A DNA stretch of 64,000 bases from assembly GCF_002150765.1 (NCBI RefSeq), contig NZ_MUYM01000064.1, positions 62,287 through 126,286 on the forward strand. Reading direction: 5' to 3'. Positions 27,389 through 36,806 of this stretch are shown piece by piece. Source of the DNA: Lentzea kentuckyensis. GTDB lineage: Bacteria > Actinomycetota > Actinomycetes > Mycobacteriales > Pseudonocardiaceae. The notes beneath the pieces were generated by a model. The model worked only from the letters and a program-made list of their open reading frames with translations. It was not told where the DNA came from and did no database searches. How positions within the stretch are numbered: position 1 is the stretch's first letter; every line of letters begins with the position of its first letter. The translations under genes were made by a program, and so were the position numbers.

Positions 27389-30328
27389 ATGCATTGGCGC
27401 ATGTCGAGAGCGGTAACAGCCGCCGTCGCCGTCCTGCTCGCCGGCGTGATCAGCCCGCTGCCGGCGGCGTCTTCGGCGGCTCCGGCGTTCAACTACGGCG
27501 AAGCGCTGCAGAAGTCGGTCTGGTTCTACGACGCGCAGCGATCCGGAAAACTGCCGGCGGGCAACCGCGTGAACTGGCGCGGTGACTCGGCCCTGCGTGA
27601 CGGCTCGGACGTGGGGCTCGATCTGTCCGGCGGCTTCTACGACGCCGGTGATCACGTCAAGTTCGGGCTGCCGTTCGCGTTCAGCATGTCGATGCTCGCC
27701 TGGGGAGCGGTGGAGAACCGGGACGCCTACGCGGGCTCCGGGCAGCTCCAGCACCTCCTGGCGAACCTCCGCTGGGGCACCGACTGGATCATCAAGGCGC
27801 ACCCGTCGCCGAACGTCGTCTACGGGCAGGTGGGCGCCGGCAACCCGGACCACGCCTGGTGGGGATCGGCGGAGGTCATGCCGATGGCCCGTCCATCGTA
27901 CAAAGTGGACTCTTCGTGCCCCGGTTCCGACCTGGCGGGTGAGTACGCGGCGGCGATGGCGTCGGCCTCGATGGTCTTCCAGGCCACCGATCCCGCCTAC
28001 GCCAACACCCTGCTCACGCACGCCAAACAGCTCTACTCCTTCGCGGACACCTACCGCGGCAAGTACAGCTCGTGCATCACCGACGCCGCGAACTTCTACA
28101 ACTCGTGGAGCGGCTACCAGGACGAGCTGGTGTGGGGCGCGATCTGGCTGCATCGCGCCACCGGTGACGCGAGCTACCTCACGAAGGCGAAGGCGGAGTA
28201 CCAGAAGCTGAGCACCGAGCCGCAGAGCTCCGAACGCTCCTACAAGTGGACGATCGCGTGGGACGACAAGTCCTACGGGGCCTATGTGCTGATGGCGCAG
28301 CTGACCGGCGAACAGGCCTACATCAGCGATGCCAACCGCTGGCTGGACTTCTGGACCACCGGCTACAACGGCAACCGGGTGCGCTACTCGCCCGGCGGTC
28401 AGGCGGTGCTCGACAGCTGGGGTTCGCTGCGGTACGCCGCCAACACGGCGTTCGCCGCGCTCACGTACTCGGACTGGCTGTCCACTCGGGACAGTGCGCG
28501 GGCGAGGACGTATCACGACTTCGGCGTACGGCAGATCAACTACGCACTCGGTGACAACCCGCGCAACTCCAGTTACGTGGTCGGGTTCGGTGCGAACCCG
28601 CCGCGCAACCCGCACCACCGCACCGCGCACGGCGCCTGGGCCGACAGCCTGCAGGAACCGGTGACCAGCCGGCACGTGCTCTACGGCGCGCTGGTCGGTG
28701 GGCCCAGCACCAACAACGACGCCTACACCGACAGTCGCAGCGACTACGTGATGAACGAGGTCGCACTCGACTACAACGCGAGCTTCACCGGAGCGTTGGC
28801 CCGGCTGTACAAGGAGTTCGGCGGCACCCCGCTCGGGAACTTCCCGGTGGCCGAGACGCCGGACGGTCCCGAGCTGACCGTGCAGGCGTCGGTGAACCAG
28901 AGCTCTGCCCAGTTCAGCGAGATCAAGGCGTTCGTGCTCAACAAGACCGCGTGGCCGGCCCGCACGTTCAACGGCACCCTGCGCTACTACTTCACCCTCG
29001 ACGGCGCCACGACGCCAAGCCAGATCACCGTCACCACGAACTACAACCAGTGCGGCGCGGCGAGCGCGCCGACGCAGTACAGCGGTTCCGTGTACTACGT
29101 GGAGATCCCGTGCACCGGTGTGGCCCCGGCCGGACAGTCCGCCTACCGCAAGGAAGTCCAGTTCCGCATCGCGAGCAGCGGCAGCTGGGACCCGTCCAAC
29201 GACTGGTCGTACGTCGGCCTCGGCTCCGGCAACACGGTGGCGCAGACGGATCGCATCGTCCTGCGTCAGGACGGGAAACTCTTGTGGGGCAAGGAACCTG
29301 TCGGTATCGTTGATCGTGAGGCGCCCACCGTGCCGACCGCACTGGCCGCTTCCGCCGTGACGGCCACCGGTGCCACGCTCACCTGGTCCGCCTCGACGGA
29401 CGACGTGGGTGTGGCGGGGTACGAGGTGCTGAGGGACGGCATCGTCGCCGGATCCACGGCCACCACGACGCATCAGGTCACCGGCCTGACGGCGAACACC
29501 TCGTACTCGTTCTCGGTTCGCGCCAAGGACGCCGCGGGCAACGTGTCGGCTCCCAGCACGGCGCTCGCGGTACGGACGACCCCGGCGAGCGACGACCAGG
29601 AACCACCGTCCGCACCGACCGGCCTGGTCGCGTCCGATGTGGACAGCAGCAGTCTCACCCTCGGCTGGACGGCGTCGACGGACAACGTCGCCGTGACGGG
29701 GTACGACGTCCTGCGGGGCGACGGTTCACTGCTCGCCACCACGACCGGCACGAGCCACCGGATCGCGGCACTCACGCCGGACACCAGCTACACGTTCTCG
29801 GTTCGCGCCAGGGACGCCGCGGGCAACCGCTCCGCCACGAGCGCGCCGGTCACGGTCCGGACCGCCCCGGCCACGACCGGTTCCCTGAGCGTGCAACACA
29901 GGAACACCTACCCGGCGGCGTCGAGCCAGATCGGCGCCACGCTCAAGGTGACCAACCGCGGCACGACGACGACCGGGCTCGCCACCACCACGGTGCGGTA
30001 CTGGTTCACCGGCGACGCCACCGCACCGTCCTACCAGGTGTGGTGTGACTGGGCGCAGATCGGTTGCGCGAACGTGCGCGCCAAGGTGGTCAAGCTGGCC
30101 ACCGCACGTGCCGGTGCGGACGCCTATCTGGAGATCGGTTTCACGACCGGCGACCTCGCGCCCGGTGCGAGCACCGGCGATCTCCAGGTGCGCGTGGCGA
30201 AGGCCGACTGGTCGCCCTTCGACCAGGCCGACGACCACAGCTACCGGGTGAGCAACGACCTCACCGACTTCGACCGGGTCACCGCCTACACCGGTGGTGC
30301 TCTCGCTTGGGGCCTCGAGCCTCGCTGA
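27389..30328 (+). CDS. Secreted GH9 processive endoglucanase: GH9-CBM3c-FN3-FN3-CBM3
   Basis: A 979-residue secreted cellulase. After a signal peptide (cleavage near SSA-AP) comes the GH9 domain (residues ~34-465) with the DAGDHVKFG motif (Asp85, Asp88), HHRTAHG and the late DSRSDYVMNEVALDYNA acid motif. A CBM3c follows (~490-640), typical of processive Cel9A-type enzymes in which it feeds the chain into the active site. Two fibronectin III repeats (EAPTVPTAL and QEPPSAPTGL) and a final CBM3-like module end it, where T. fusca Cel9A has one FN3 and a CBM2. ATG 27389 is preceded by TTGGAGG. CebR control is indicated by the operator; the next two cellulase genes may read from the same promoter. 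Confidence 0.93.
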   Translation: MHWRMSRAVTAAVAVLLAGVISPLPAASSAAPAFNYGEALQKSVWFYDAQRSGKLPAGNRVNWRGDSALRDGSDVGLDLSGGFYDAGDHVKFGLPFAFSMSMLAWGAVENRDAYAGSGQLQHLLANLRWGTDWIIKAHPSPNVVYGQVGAGNPDHAWWGSAEVMPMARPSYKVDSSCPGSDLAGEYAAAMASASMVFQATDPAYANTLLTHAKQLYSFADTYRGKYSSCITDAANFYNSWSGYQDELVWGAIWLHRATGDASYLTKAKAEYQKLSTEPQSSERSYKWTIAWDDKSYGAYVLMAQLTGEQAYISDANRWLDFWTTGYNGNRVRYSPGGQAVLDSWGSLRYAANTAFAALTYSDWLSTRDSARARTYHDFGVRQINYALGDNPRNSSYVVGFGANPPRNPHHRTAHGAWADSLQEPVTSRHVLYGALVGGPSTNNDAYTDSRSDYVMNEVALDYNASFTGALARLYKEFGGTPLGNFPVAETPDGPELTVQASVNQSSAQFSEIKAFVLNKTAWPARTFNGTLRYYFTLDGATTPSQITVTTNYNQCGAASAPTQYSGSVYYVEIPCTGVAPAGQSAYRKEVQFRIASSGSWDPSNDWSYVGLGSGNTVAQTDRIVLRQDGKLLWGKEPVGIVDREAPTVPTALAASAVTATGATLTWSASTDDVGVAGYEVLRDGIVAGSTATTTHQVTGLTANTSYSFSVRAKDAAGNVSAPSTALAVRTTPASDDQEPPSAPTGLVASDVDSSSLTLGWTASTDNVAVTGYDVLRGDGSLLATTTGTSHRIAALTPDTSYTFSVRARDAAGNRSATSAPVTVRTAPATTGSLSVQHRNTYPAASSQIGATLKVTNRGTTTTGLATTTVRYWFTGDATAPSYQVWCDWAQIGCANVRAKVVKLATARAGADAYLEIGFTTGDLAPGASTGDLQVRVAKADWSPFDQADDHSYRVSNDLTDFDRVTAYTGGALAWGLEPR

Positions 30329-30333
30329 AACCT

Positions 30334-30372
30334 CGGCGCGGGACGTTCGGCGTGCGCAGGCGTCCCGCGCCG
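30334..30372. terminator. 12-bp hairpin after GH9
   Basis: CGGCGCGGGACG pairs perfectly with CGTCCCGCGCCG around a 15-base loop, five bases after the GH9 stop. No T-run follows; it may stop or only attenuate transcription, or stabilise the upstream mRNA. Confidence 0.55.
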
Positions 30373-30385
30373 ATTTCCAGACCCG

Positions 30386-30404
30386 CGGGTCAACGGCTGA
30401 CCCG
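30386..30404. other. Short inverted repeat before the GH48 ribosome-binding site
   Basis: CGGGTCA and TGACCCG flank ACGGC just upstream of the GGAGGAGG of GH48. It could be a small leader hairpin or an operator; no assignment. Confidence 0.35.
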
Positions 30405-30421
30405 TGACGGAGGAGGAACGA

Positions 30422-33340
30422 ATGAGGTACCGGACCAGAGCGGGACGGTTGCGAAGTGGGCCCGTCGCCCTCGTCACGACCGCGATCGTCGTGGCGGCGG
30501 TGATGCCCGCGGTGGCACAGGCCGCCGTGGCGTGCTCGGTGAACTACAGCGTCACGAATGACTGGGGCGCGGGCTTCGTCGCCGACGTGGCCATCAAGAA
30601 CGAGGGCGACCCGATCAACGGCTGGACGCTCAGCTGGACGTTCCCGGACGGCCAGCAGATCACCAACCTGTGGAACGGCAACCACACCCAGTCCGGTGCC
30701 AAGGTCAGCGTCACTCCGGTGGACTGGAACAAGAACATCGGCACCGGCGGTTCGGTGGCCTTCGGCTTCCAGGGCACGAGGAACGCGACGGCCAACGGCA
30801 AGCCGACCGACTTCGCGGTCAACGGTGTGTCGTGCGGTGGCGCGAACAAGGCGCCGTCGGTGTCGGTGACCTCGCCGACGGCCAACCAGTCGTTCCAGAG
30901 TGGACAGTCGATCCCGCTCGCGGCCACCGCGTCCGACAGCGACGGCACGGTGTCGAAGGTCGAGTTCCTGGCGGACGGAGTCGTCCTCTCGACCGACACG
31001 ACCGCTCCCTACGAAGGGTCGTGGACGGGCGCGTCCGTCGGTGATCACGCGGTCGCCGCACGCGCGACCGACAACCTCGGTGCGGTCACCACGACGGCAC
31101 CCGTCCCGGTGAAGGTGCTGGCCGGAGCGACGATCGTGGCGACTCCGGCGACGATCAACGTCAAGCAGGGTGACCAGGCGACCTTCGGGGTGACGCTGGC
31201 GAGCCAGCCGTCCGCTCCGGTGACGGTCGCGGTCGCCCGGTCGTCGGGCAGCGCGGACCTCACCGCGGCGCCGCCTTCGCTGACGTTCAGCACGTCCAAC
31301 TGGAACACGCCGCAGAACGTCACCGTCACCTCGGCGGCCAACGGCGGCGACCTGGCGACGGCGGTCTTCTCGGCCACCGCGACCGGTTACACGCCGGCTT
31401 CGGTGACGGCCAAGGAGATCTCGGCGACGACGCCGAAGTTCCAGGAGGCGTTCCTCGTCCAGTACAACAAGATCAAAGATCCGTCGAGCGGCTACTTCCG
31501 CAAGTTCGGCGACCTGCTGGTGCCGTACCACGCGGTGGAGACGCTGAACGTCGAGGCGCCAGACCACGGGCACCAGACGACCTCGGAGGCGTTCAGCTAC
31601 TACCTGTGGCTGGAGGCGAGCTACGGCAAGATCAGCGGCGACTGGGCTCCGTTCAAGTCGGCCTGGGCGTCGATGGAGAAGTTCATCATCCCGGCCAAGG
31701 CGGACCAGCCGACCAACGACAAGTACAACGCGGCCAAGCCCGCGACGTACGCGCCGGAGCACGACAAGATGACCGGCTATCCGTCCGCATTGGACAGCGG
31801 TGTGTCGGTGGGTCAGGACCCGATCGCGGCCGAGCTGAAGGCCGCGTACGGCACGGATGACATCTACGGCATGCACTGGCTGCTCGACGTCGACAACACC
31901 CTCGGCTTCGGCCGCTGCGGCGACGGCACCACGGCACCGGCGTACATCAACACCTACCAGCGCGGTTCGTCGGAGTCGGTGTGGGAGACCATCCCGCAGC
32001 CGTCGTGCGACACGTTCAAGCACGGTGGCCCCAACGGTTACCTGGACCTGTTCACCAAGGACTCGTCCTACGCCAAGCAGTGGAAGTACACCAACGCGCC
32101 GGACGCGGACGCCCGTGCGGTGCAGGTGGCGATGTTCGCCGAGCAGTGGGCGACCGAGCAGGGCAAGCAGTCCCAGATCGCGTCCGAGATCGCCAAGGCC
32201 GCGAAGATGGGCGACTACCTGCGCTACGCCATGTTCGACAAGTACTTCAAGAAGATCGGCAACTGCACCAGTCCGACCTGCCCCGCCGGCACCGGCAAGG
32301 ACAGCGAGCACTACCTGATGTCCTGGTACTACGCCTGGGGTGGCGCGACGGACACGTCCGCCGGCTGGGCGTGGCGCATCGGTGACGGTGCCTCGCACCA
32401 GGGTTACCAGAACCCGCTCGCGGCGTACGCGCTCGCCAACGTGCCCTCGCTGAAGCCGAAGTCGGCCACGGGTCAGCAGGACTGGGCCAAGAGCGCGGAC
32501 CGGCAGCTCGAGCTCCTGCAGTGGCTGCAGTCGTCCGATGGTGGCATCGCCGGCGGTGTCACGAACAGTTGGGAGGGGCAGTACGGCGCGCCTCCCTCGG
32601 GCACGCCGACGTTCTACGGCATGTTCTACGACGCCCACCCGGTGTGGCGTGACCCGCCGTCGAACCGCTGGTTCGGTTTCCAGGTGTGGCAGATGGAACG
32701 CACGGCCGCGCTGTACCAGAAGACCGGTGACCCGCGGGCGAAGAAGATCCTGGACAAGTGGGTGCCCTGGGCGCTCGCCAACACCACGGTCGGTGCGAAC
32801 GGGGCGTTCCAGATCCCGTCCGACCTGGAGTGGACCGGCAAGCCGGACACCTGGAACCCGACCTCGCCCGGTGCGAACGCGAGCCTGCGGGTGAAGGTGC
32901 TCAACAGCAGCCAGGACGTCGGCGTGGCGGCGTCGCTCGCCAAGACCCTGCTCAACTACGCGGCCAAGTCCGGCAACGGCCCGGCCCGTACCACGGGTGA
33001 GGATTTGCTGACGGCGTTGCTGTCGCACCAGGACGCGAAGGGCATCGCGGTCCCGGAGACGCGGACCGACTACAACCGGTTCGACGACAAGTACAACGCC
33101 ACCACCGGTGAGGGCGTCTACGTCCCGCCGGGCTGGACGGGCACGATGCCCAACGGCGACAAGATCGACCAGAGCTCCACGTTCCTGTCGATCAGGTCCT
33201 TCTACAAGAACGACCCGGACTGGCCGAAGGTGCAGCGCTACCTCGACGGCGGTCCGGCCCCGACCTTCACCTACCACCGGTTCTGGGCGCAGGCCGAGAT
33301 CGCCACGGCGTTCTCCCTGCACGGGGAACTGTTCGGATAG
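30422..33340 (+). CDS. Secreted GH48 reducing-end cellobiohydrolase: CBM2-Ig-like-BACON/Ig-like-GH48
   Basis: A 972-residue secreted exocellulase. Signal peptide (AVAQA-AVAC), N-terminal CBM2 (~37-140), an Ig-like module (~143-240; VEFLADGVVLSTDT), a second beta-sandwich stretch (~242-340; TPATINVKQGDQATF), and the GH48 domain (~345-972) beginning FQEAFLVQYNKIKDPSSGYF with the catalytic acid region HGHQTTSEAFSYY. GH48 enzymes release cellobiose from reducing ends and usually act with GH6 and GH9 partners, all present next door. ATG 30422 follows GGAGGAGG. It is 93 bases after GH9 with a hairpin between and no CebR box of its own. Confidence 0.93.
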   Translation: MRYRTRAGRLRSGPVALVTTAIVVAAVMPAVAQAAVACSVNYSVTNDWGAGFVADVAIKNEGDPINGWTLSWTFPDGQQITNLWNGNHTQSGAKVSVTPVDWNKNIGTGGSVAFGFQGTRNATANGKPTDFAVNGVSCGGANKAPSVSVTSPTANQSFQSGQSIPLAATASDSDGTVSKVEFLADGVVLSTDTTAPYEGSWTGASVGDHAVAARATDNLGAVTTTAPVPVKVLAGATIVATPATINVKQGDQATFGVTLASQPSAPVTVAVARSSGSADLTAAPPSLTFSTSNWNTPQNVTVTSAANGGDLATAVFSATATGYTPASVTAKEISATTPKFQEAFLVQYNKIKDPSSGYFRKFGDLLVPYHAVETLNVEAPDHGHQTTSEAFSYYLWLEASYGKISGDWAPFKSAWASMEKFIIPAKADQPTNDKYNAAKPATYAPEHDKMTGYPSALDSGVSVGQDPIAAELKAAYGTDDIYGMHWLLDVDNTLGFGRCGDGTTAPAYINTYQRGSSESVWETIPQPSCDTFKHGGPNGYLDLFTKDSSYAKQWKYTNAPDADARAVQVAMFAEQWATEQGKQSQIASEIAKAAKMGDYLRYAMFDKYFKKIGNCTSPTCPAGTGKDSEHYLMSWYYAWGGATDTSAGWAWRIGDGASHQGYQNPLAAYALANVPSLKPKSATGQQDWAKSADRQLELLQWLQSSDGGIAGGVTNSWEGQYGAPPSGTPTFYGMFYDAHPVWRDPPSNRWFGFQVWQMERTAALYQKTGDPRAKKILDKWVPWALANTTVGANGAFQIPSDLEWTGKPDTWNPTSPGANASLRVKVLNSSQDVGVAASLAKTLLNYAAKSGNGPARTTGEDLLTALLSHQDAKGIAVPETRTDYNRFDDKYNATTGEGVYVPPGWTGTMPNGDKIDQSSTFLSIRSFYKNDPDWPKVQRYLDGGPAPTFTYHRFWAQAEIATAFSLHGELFG

Positions 33341-33355
33341 CAGGTCGGCGCTGAC

Positions 33356-33387
33356 GCGTCCCCGGCACGACGCGGTGCCGGGGACGC
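33356..33387. terminator. 13-bp hairpin after GH48
   Basis: GCGTCCCCGGCAC and GTGCCGGGGACGC flank a six-base loop 15 bases after the GH48 stop. Like the hairpin after GH9, it lies between two tandem cellulase genes. Confidence 0.55.
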
Positions 33388-33428
33388 CCCCGCCCCGTCC
33401 ACCTCGATCAACAAAGGAGTTGTTCGTC

Positions 33429-34547
33429 ATGCGTGTTCGAACCCTCCGGCCGGCGGCACTGCTGCTGGCCGCCGTGACGATCGTGGCGGGGCTGGTGGTG
33501 GCACTCGGCCCACCCGAGGCCGCTGCCGCCACGACGATCTGCGAGAAGTTCGGCTCGACGAAGATCCAGGGTGGCCGGTACGTCGTCCAGAACAACGAAT
33601 GGGGCGCGAGCGACGGTCAGTGCATCAGCCCCTCCGACAACGGTTTCGCCATCACCTCCGGCAACCACAACGTGCCGACCAACGGCGCGCCTGCCGCTTA
33701 CCCGTCGATCTACGCGGGCTGTCACTACGGCAACTGCTCGAGCGGCAGCGGACTTCCCTTGCAGGTGAGCAGGTTCGGCTCACTCCCGTCCAGCGTCTCC
33801 TACAGCACGGCGGGTGGCTCCTGGAACGCCTCCTACGACCTCTGGTTCGACCCGAACCCCAACCAGTCCGGCCAGAACACCGGCGCCGAGCTGATGATCT
33901 GGGGCAGCCACCTGGGTCCGCCCCAGCCCATCGGCAGCAAGGTCGGTACCGCGTCCCTCGCCGGTACCGGCTGGGACGTCTGGGTCGGCAACATCGGCTG
34001 GAACGTCATCTCCTACGTTCGTCAGCAGACCACCAACTCGCTCAACCTGAACCTCGCCGAGTTCGCGAACGACGCCGTGCGGCGGGGCCAGGTCCAGAAC
34101 TCCTGGTACCTCACGAGCGCGCAGTTCGGGTTCGAGCCGTGGCAGGGCGGACCGGGCCTCGCGGTGAACTCCTTCTCGTTCTCGACCTCCGGCTCCAACC
34201 CGGACCCGAACCCCGACCCGAACCCCAACCCCGGTCCCGGTTCCTGCCGTGCCGCGCACAAGGTCACCAACTCGTGGGGGAGCGGCTTCACCGCCGAGGC
34301 GACGCTCACCAACTCCGGGTCGTCGTCCGCGAGCAACTGGCGGTCCACCTGGACCGTGCCGTCCGGCGTCAGCGTCACCAACGGATGGAACGCCACCGTG
34401 ACGCAGAGCGGGTCGACGGTCACGGCCACCGCGCCGGGCTGGAGCCCCGATCTCGCGCCCGGTCAGAGCGTGACGATCGGCTACCAGGCCAACGGACAGG
34501 CCGGGACGCCGAGCGGCTTCACGCTGAACGGCGTCGCGTGCTCATGA
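33429..34547 (+). CDS. Secreted GH12 endoglucanase with C-terminal CBM2
   Basis: A 372-residue secreted enzyme: signal peptide (EAAAA-TT), GH12 jelly-roll domain with nucleophile Glu154 (TGAELMIWG) and acid/base Glu236 (FGFEPW), a PDPNPNP linker (~257-270) and a CBM2 (~272-372). GH12 enzymes cut beta-1,4-glucan, some also xyloglucan. ATG 33429 lies nine bases after AAGGAG. It is the third plus-strand cellulase gene after GH9 and GH48 and has a clear hairpin downstream, which suggests the end of a transcription unit. Confidence 0.92.
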   Translation: MRVRTLRPAALLLAAVTIVAGLVVALGPPEAAAATTICEKFGSTKIQGGRYVVQNNEWGASDGQCISPSDNGFAITSGNHNVPTNGAPAAYPSIYAGCHYGNCSSGSGLPLQVSRFGSLPSSVSYSTAGGSWNASYDLWFDPNPNQSGQNTGAELMIWGSHLGPPQPIGSKVGTASLAGTGWDVWVGNIGWNVISYVRQQTTNSLNLNLAEFANDAVRRGQVQNSWYLTSAQFGFEPWQGGPGLAVNSFSFSTSGSNPDPNPDPNPNPGPGSCRAAHKVTNSWGSGFTAEATLTNSGSSSASNWRSTWTVPSGVSVTNGWNATVTQSGSTVTATAPGWSPDLAPGQSVTIGYQANGQAGTPSGFTLNGVACS

Positions 34548-34575
34548 ACGCGCACTGACGCCAGATCCCCGAACT

Positions 34576-34620
34576 CCCGCAGGCCGTACCGCCACCGCCC
34601 TGGTGTGGACGGCCTGCGGG
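34576..34620. terminator. 12-bp hairpin after GH12
   Basis: CCCGCAGGCCGT and ACGGCCTGCGGG pair perfectly around 21 bases that contain a further CCACC/GGTG pairing. It lies 28 bases after the GH12 stop. Confidence 0.6.
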
Positions 34621-34698
34621 CCCTCAACGTATTCGAGGACCGATTCACGAAAGCGTTCCGGACGCGGCCGAACTCTTCTTCTGGAAATCGTGTCGATT

Positions 34699-34721
34699 GT
34701 TCGACTCGAAGTTCGTCGAAC
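34699..34721. promoter_or_regulatory. Inverted repeat upstream of GH44
   Basis: GTTCGA and TCGAAC are 11 bases apart, about 90 bases before the GH44 start. A TTGACG (34736-34741) downstream may be its -35, with no good -10. A regulator site is possible; there is no CebR box here. Confidence 0.3.
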
Positions 34722-34806
34722 TGGCCGCGCGTGCCTTGACGTGTAACAAAGTTCGTACCAGCGTCGCCTGTGAGAAATGTCGGCGAAATGACCAGGGGAG
34801 GACTCT

Positions 34807-36747
34807 GTGGCGGCTATTCGGCGACGGCGGAAGCCACGATCGTGCATAGCAGCCGGTGCGGCGGCGTCCCTGGTCGCGGCGGCGTTCACGGCCCAGACCA
34901 CCCCGATCGCCGCGGCGGCGACCGCGGGCCCGGCACTGTCGGTGGACATTTCGGCCGCGCGGCACGCGATCAGCCCCGACATCTATGGGCTGAATGGCGG
35001 TGATTCGGCGTTCAACGCCGAAATAGGCCAATCGGTGGCGCGCTGGGGCGGCAACGCGTCCAGCCGGTACAACTTCAAGAACCACACCTACAACACCGGC
35101 AGCGACTGGTTCTTCGAGAACATCGTCGCCGACGAGGCGCACTCCGTCGAAGGAATGGTCGGCTCGAACCTCAGCCGCGGCATCAAGCCGGTCGTCACCG
35201 TGCCCATGGTCGGCTGGGTGGCCAAGGACTCGCCGTCGTCCCACCCGTTCACCTGTGGGTTCCCCGCGAGCAGGTTCCCGGAGCAGGACCGGTTCGACGA
35301 GTGGGATCCCGGCTGCGGCAACGGCCAGCGAGGTGGGCAGAACCTCACCGCCGTGCCGTCCGACAGCTCGATCCCGGCGGGCGCGGCGTTCGCCGGCGAG
35401 ATGGTGGCGCACCTGGTGAACAGGTTCGGCACGGCGGCGCAGGGTGGCGTGCCGATCTACGAGCTCGACAACGAACCGGTGCTGTGGGCGAGCACCCATC
35501 GCGACGTGCACCCCGAACTGGTCAGCATGGACGAGCTGGGCGGCAAGGGCACCGCGACCGCCGCGGCGATCAAGGCGGCGGACCCCGGCGCCAAGACCCT
35601 CGGCCCGTCCGGCTGGGGCTACTGCGAGTGGGTCGCGTCCGGAGTGGACGGTTGCGGACCCGGATCCGACTCGGCCGCGCACGGCGGGCTCAACCTCTCC
35701 CAGTGGTACCTGAAGAACATGAAGGACTACAGCGACGCCCACGGAGGTACGCGCTACCTGGACTACTTCGACCAGCACTTCTACCCGCAGATCAGCGGGG
35801 ACAAGGACCCCGCCACCAACGCGTTGCGGCTGCGGTCGATCCGGTCGCTGTGGGATCCGACGTACGTCGAGGAGTCGTGGATCGGCCCCGGCGGCGTCAA
35901 CGCGCCGCCGCTGCAGTTCATCCGCACCATGAAGTCGTGGATCGCCCAGTACTACCCCGGCACCAAGACCGCGATCACCGAGTACAACTGGGGCGCGCTC
36001 GACGACATCAACGGCGCCCTGGCCCAGGCCGACATCCTGGGTGTCTTCGGGCGTGAGGGCCTCGACCTCGCCACGATGTGGGGCGAGCCCAAGCCGACCG
36101 ATCCGGGCGCCTACGCGTTCCGGATGTACCGCAACTACGACGGCGCGGGCAGCCGGTTCGGTGACGTGAGCGTGTCGGCGACCTCGGCGGACCAGGGACA
36201 GCTGGCGGTGTACGCGGCGGAGCGTTCGTCCGACAAGGCACTGACCGTCATGGTCGTCAACAAGACCGGTGGCGACCTGACCTCACCGCTGTCGCTGCCC
36301 GGCTTCGACAGCACCGGATCCGCACAACGGTTCACCTACGGGCAGGCCAACCTGGGCGGCATCGTGCGCGGCGGCGACCTCCAGGTGAGCAACGGCCGGG
36401 TCGAGGCGACGTACCCGGCGAACTCCATCACGCTGCTGGTCCTGCCACCGGCCGGGTGCTCGGCGAGCCTCGAGGTCAACGGCGACTGGAGCACCGGTCA
36501 CGTCGCGACTGTGACCGTCACCAACAACCGTGCCACGGCGCTGACCGGGTGGCGGGTCAGCTGGACGTGGCCGGCCGCCCAGCAGGTCACCAACTCGTGG
36601 AACACCACGCTGAAGCAGGAAGCCGCCGGCGTGGTCGCCACCGACGTCGGGTGGAACGGCTCGGTCGGCGTCGGCGGCCGCACCACCTTCGGGTTCCAGG
36701 CCACGGGCAGAGCGGCGGCACCGACGCTGACCTGCAGCCCGACCTGA
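34807..36747 (+). CDS. Secreted GH44 endoglucanase/xyloglucanase with C-terminal CBM2
   Basis: A 646-residue secreted enzyme. Arg-rich signal peptide (AAA-TAG), GH44 TIM-barrel and beta-sandwich (~45-530) with acid/base Glu223 (YELDNEP) and nucleophile Glu392 (ITEYNWG), then a CBM2 (~548-646). GH44 enzymes hydrolyse carboxymethylcellulose and especially xyloglucan, which links this gene to the xyloglucan locus at 52-64 kb. GTG 34807 follows AGGGGAGGA. It has its own 259-bp upstream region after a terminator, so it is likely a separate unit. Confidence 0.92.
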   Translation: MAAIRRRRKPRSCIAAGAAASLVAAAFTAQTTPIAAAATAGPALSVDISAARHAISPDIYGLNGGDSAFNAEIGQSVARWGGNASSRYNFKNHTYNTGSDWFFENIVADEAHSVEGMVGSNLSRGIKPVVTVPMVGWVAKDSPSSHPFTCGFPASRFPEQDRFDEWDPGCGNGQRGGQNLTAVPSDSSIPAGAAFAGEMVAHLVNRFGTAAQGGVPIYELDNEPVLWASTHRDVHPELVSMDELGGKGTATAAAIKAADPGAKTLGPSGWGYCEWVASGVDGCGPGSDSAAHGGLNLSQWYLKNMKDYSDAHGGTRYLDYFDQHFYPQISGDKDPATNALRLRSIRSLWDPTYVEESWIGPGGVNAPPLQFIRTMKSWIAQYYPGTKTAITEYNWGALDDINGALAQADILGVFGREGLDLATMWGEPKPTDPGAYAFRMYRNYDGAGSRFGDVSVSATSADQGQLAVYAAERSSDKALTVMVVNKTGGDLTSPLSLPGFDSTGSAQRFTYGQANLGGIVRGGDLQVSNGRVEATYPANSITLLVLPPAGCSASLEVNGDWSTGHVATVTVTNNRATALTGWRVSWTWPAAQQVTNSWNTTLKQEAAGVVATDVGWNGSVGVGGRTTFGFQATGRAAAPTLTCSPT

Positions 36748-36765
36748 GCCGGCTGAGCCGGCGCG

Positions 36766-36796
36766 CGGGCGCTCCGCACCAGGTGCGGAGCGCCCG
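36766..36796. terminator. Bidirectional 15-bp hairpin terminator
   Basis: CGGGCGCTCCGCACC and GGTGCGGAGCGCCCG are perfect inverted arms separated by one A, between the convergent GH44 and amidohydrolase stops. Confidence 0.8.
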
Positions 36797-36806
36797 GCAA
36801 GGCACA

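Noticed and set aside
29726..33595. 1,289-codon open frame antisense to GH9/GH48
   Set aside because: It is a mirror frame of high-GC genes; sequence is Arg/Val/Gly-rich without domains, and the plus strand holds clear GH9 and GH48 enzymes.
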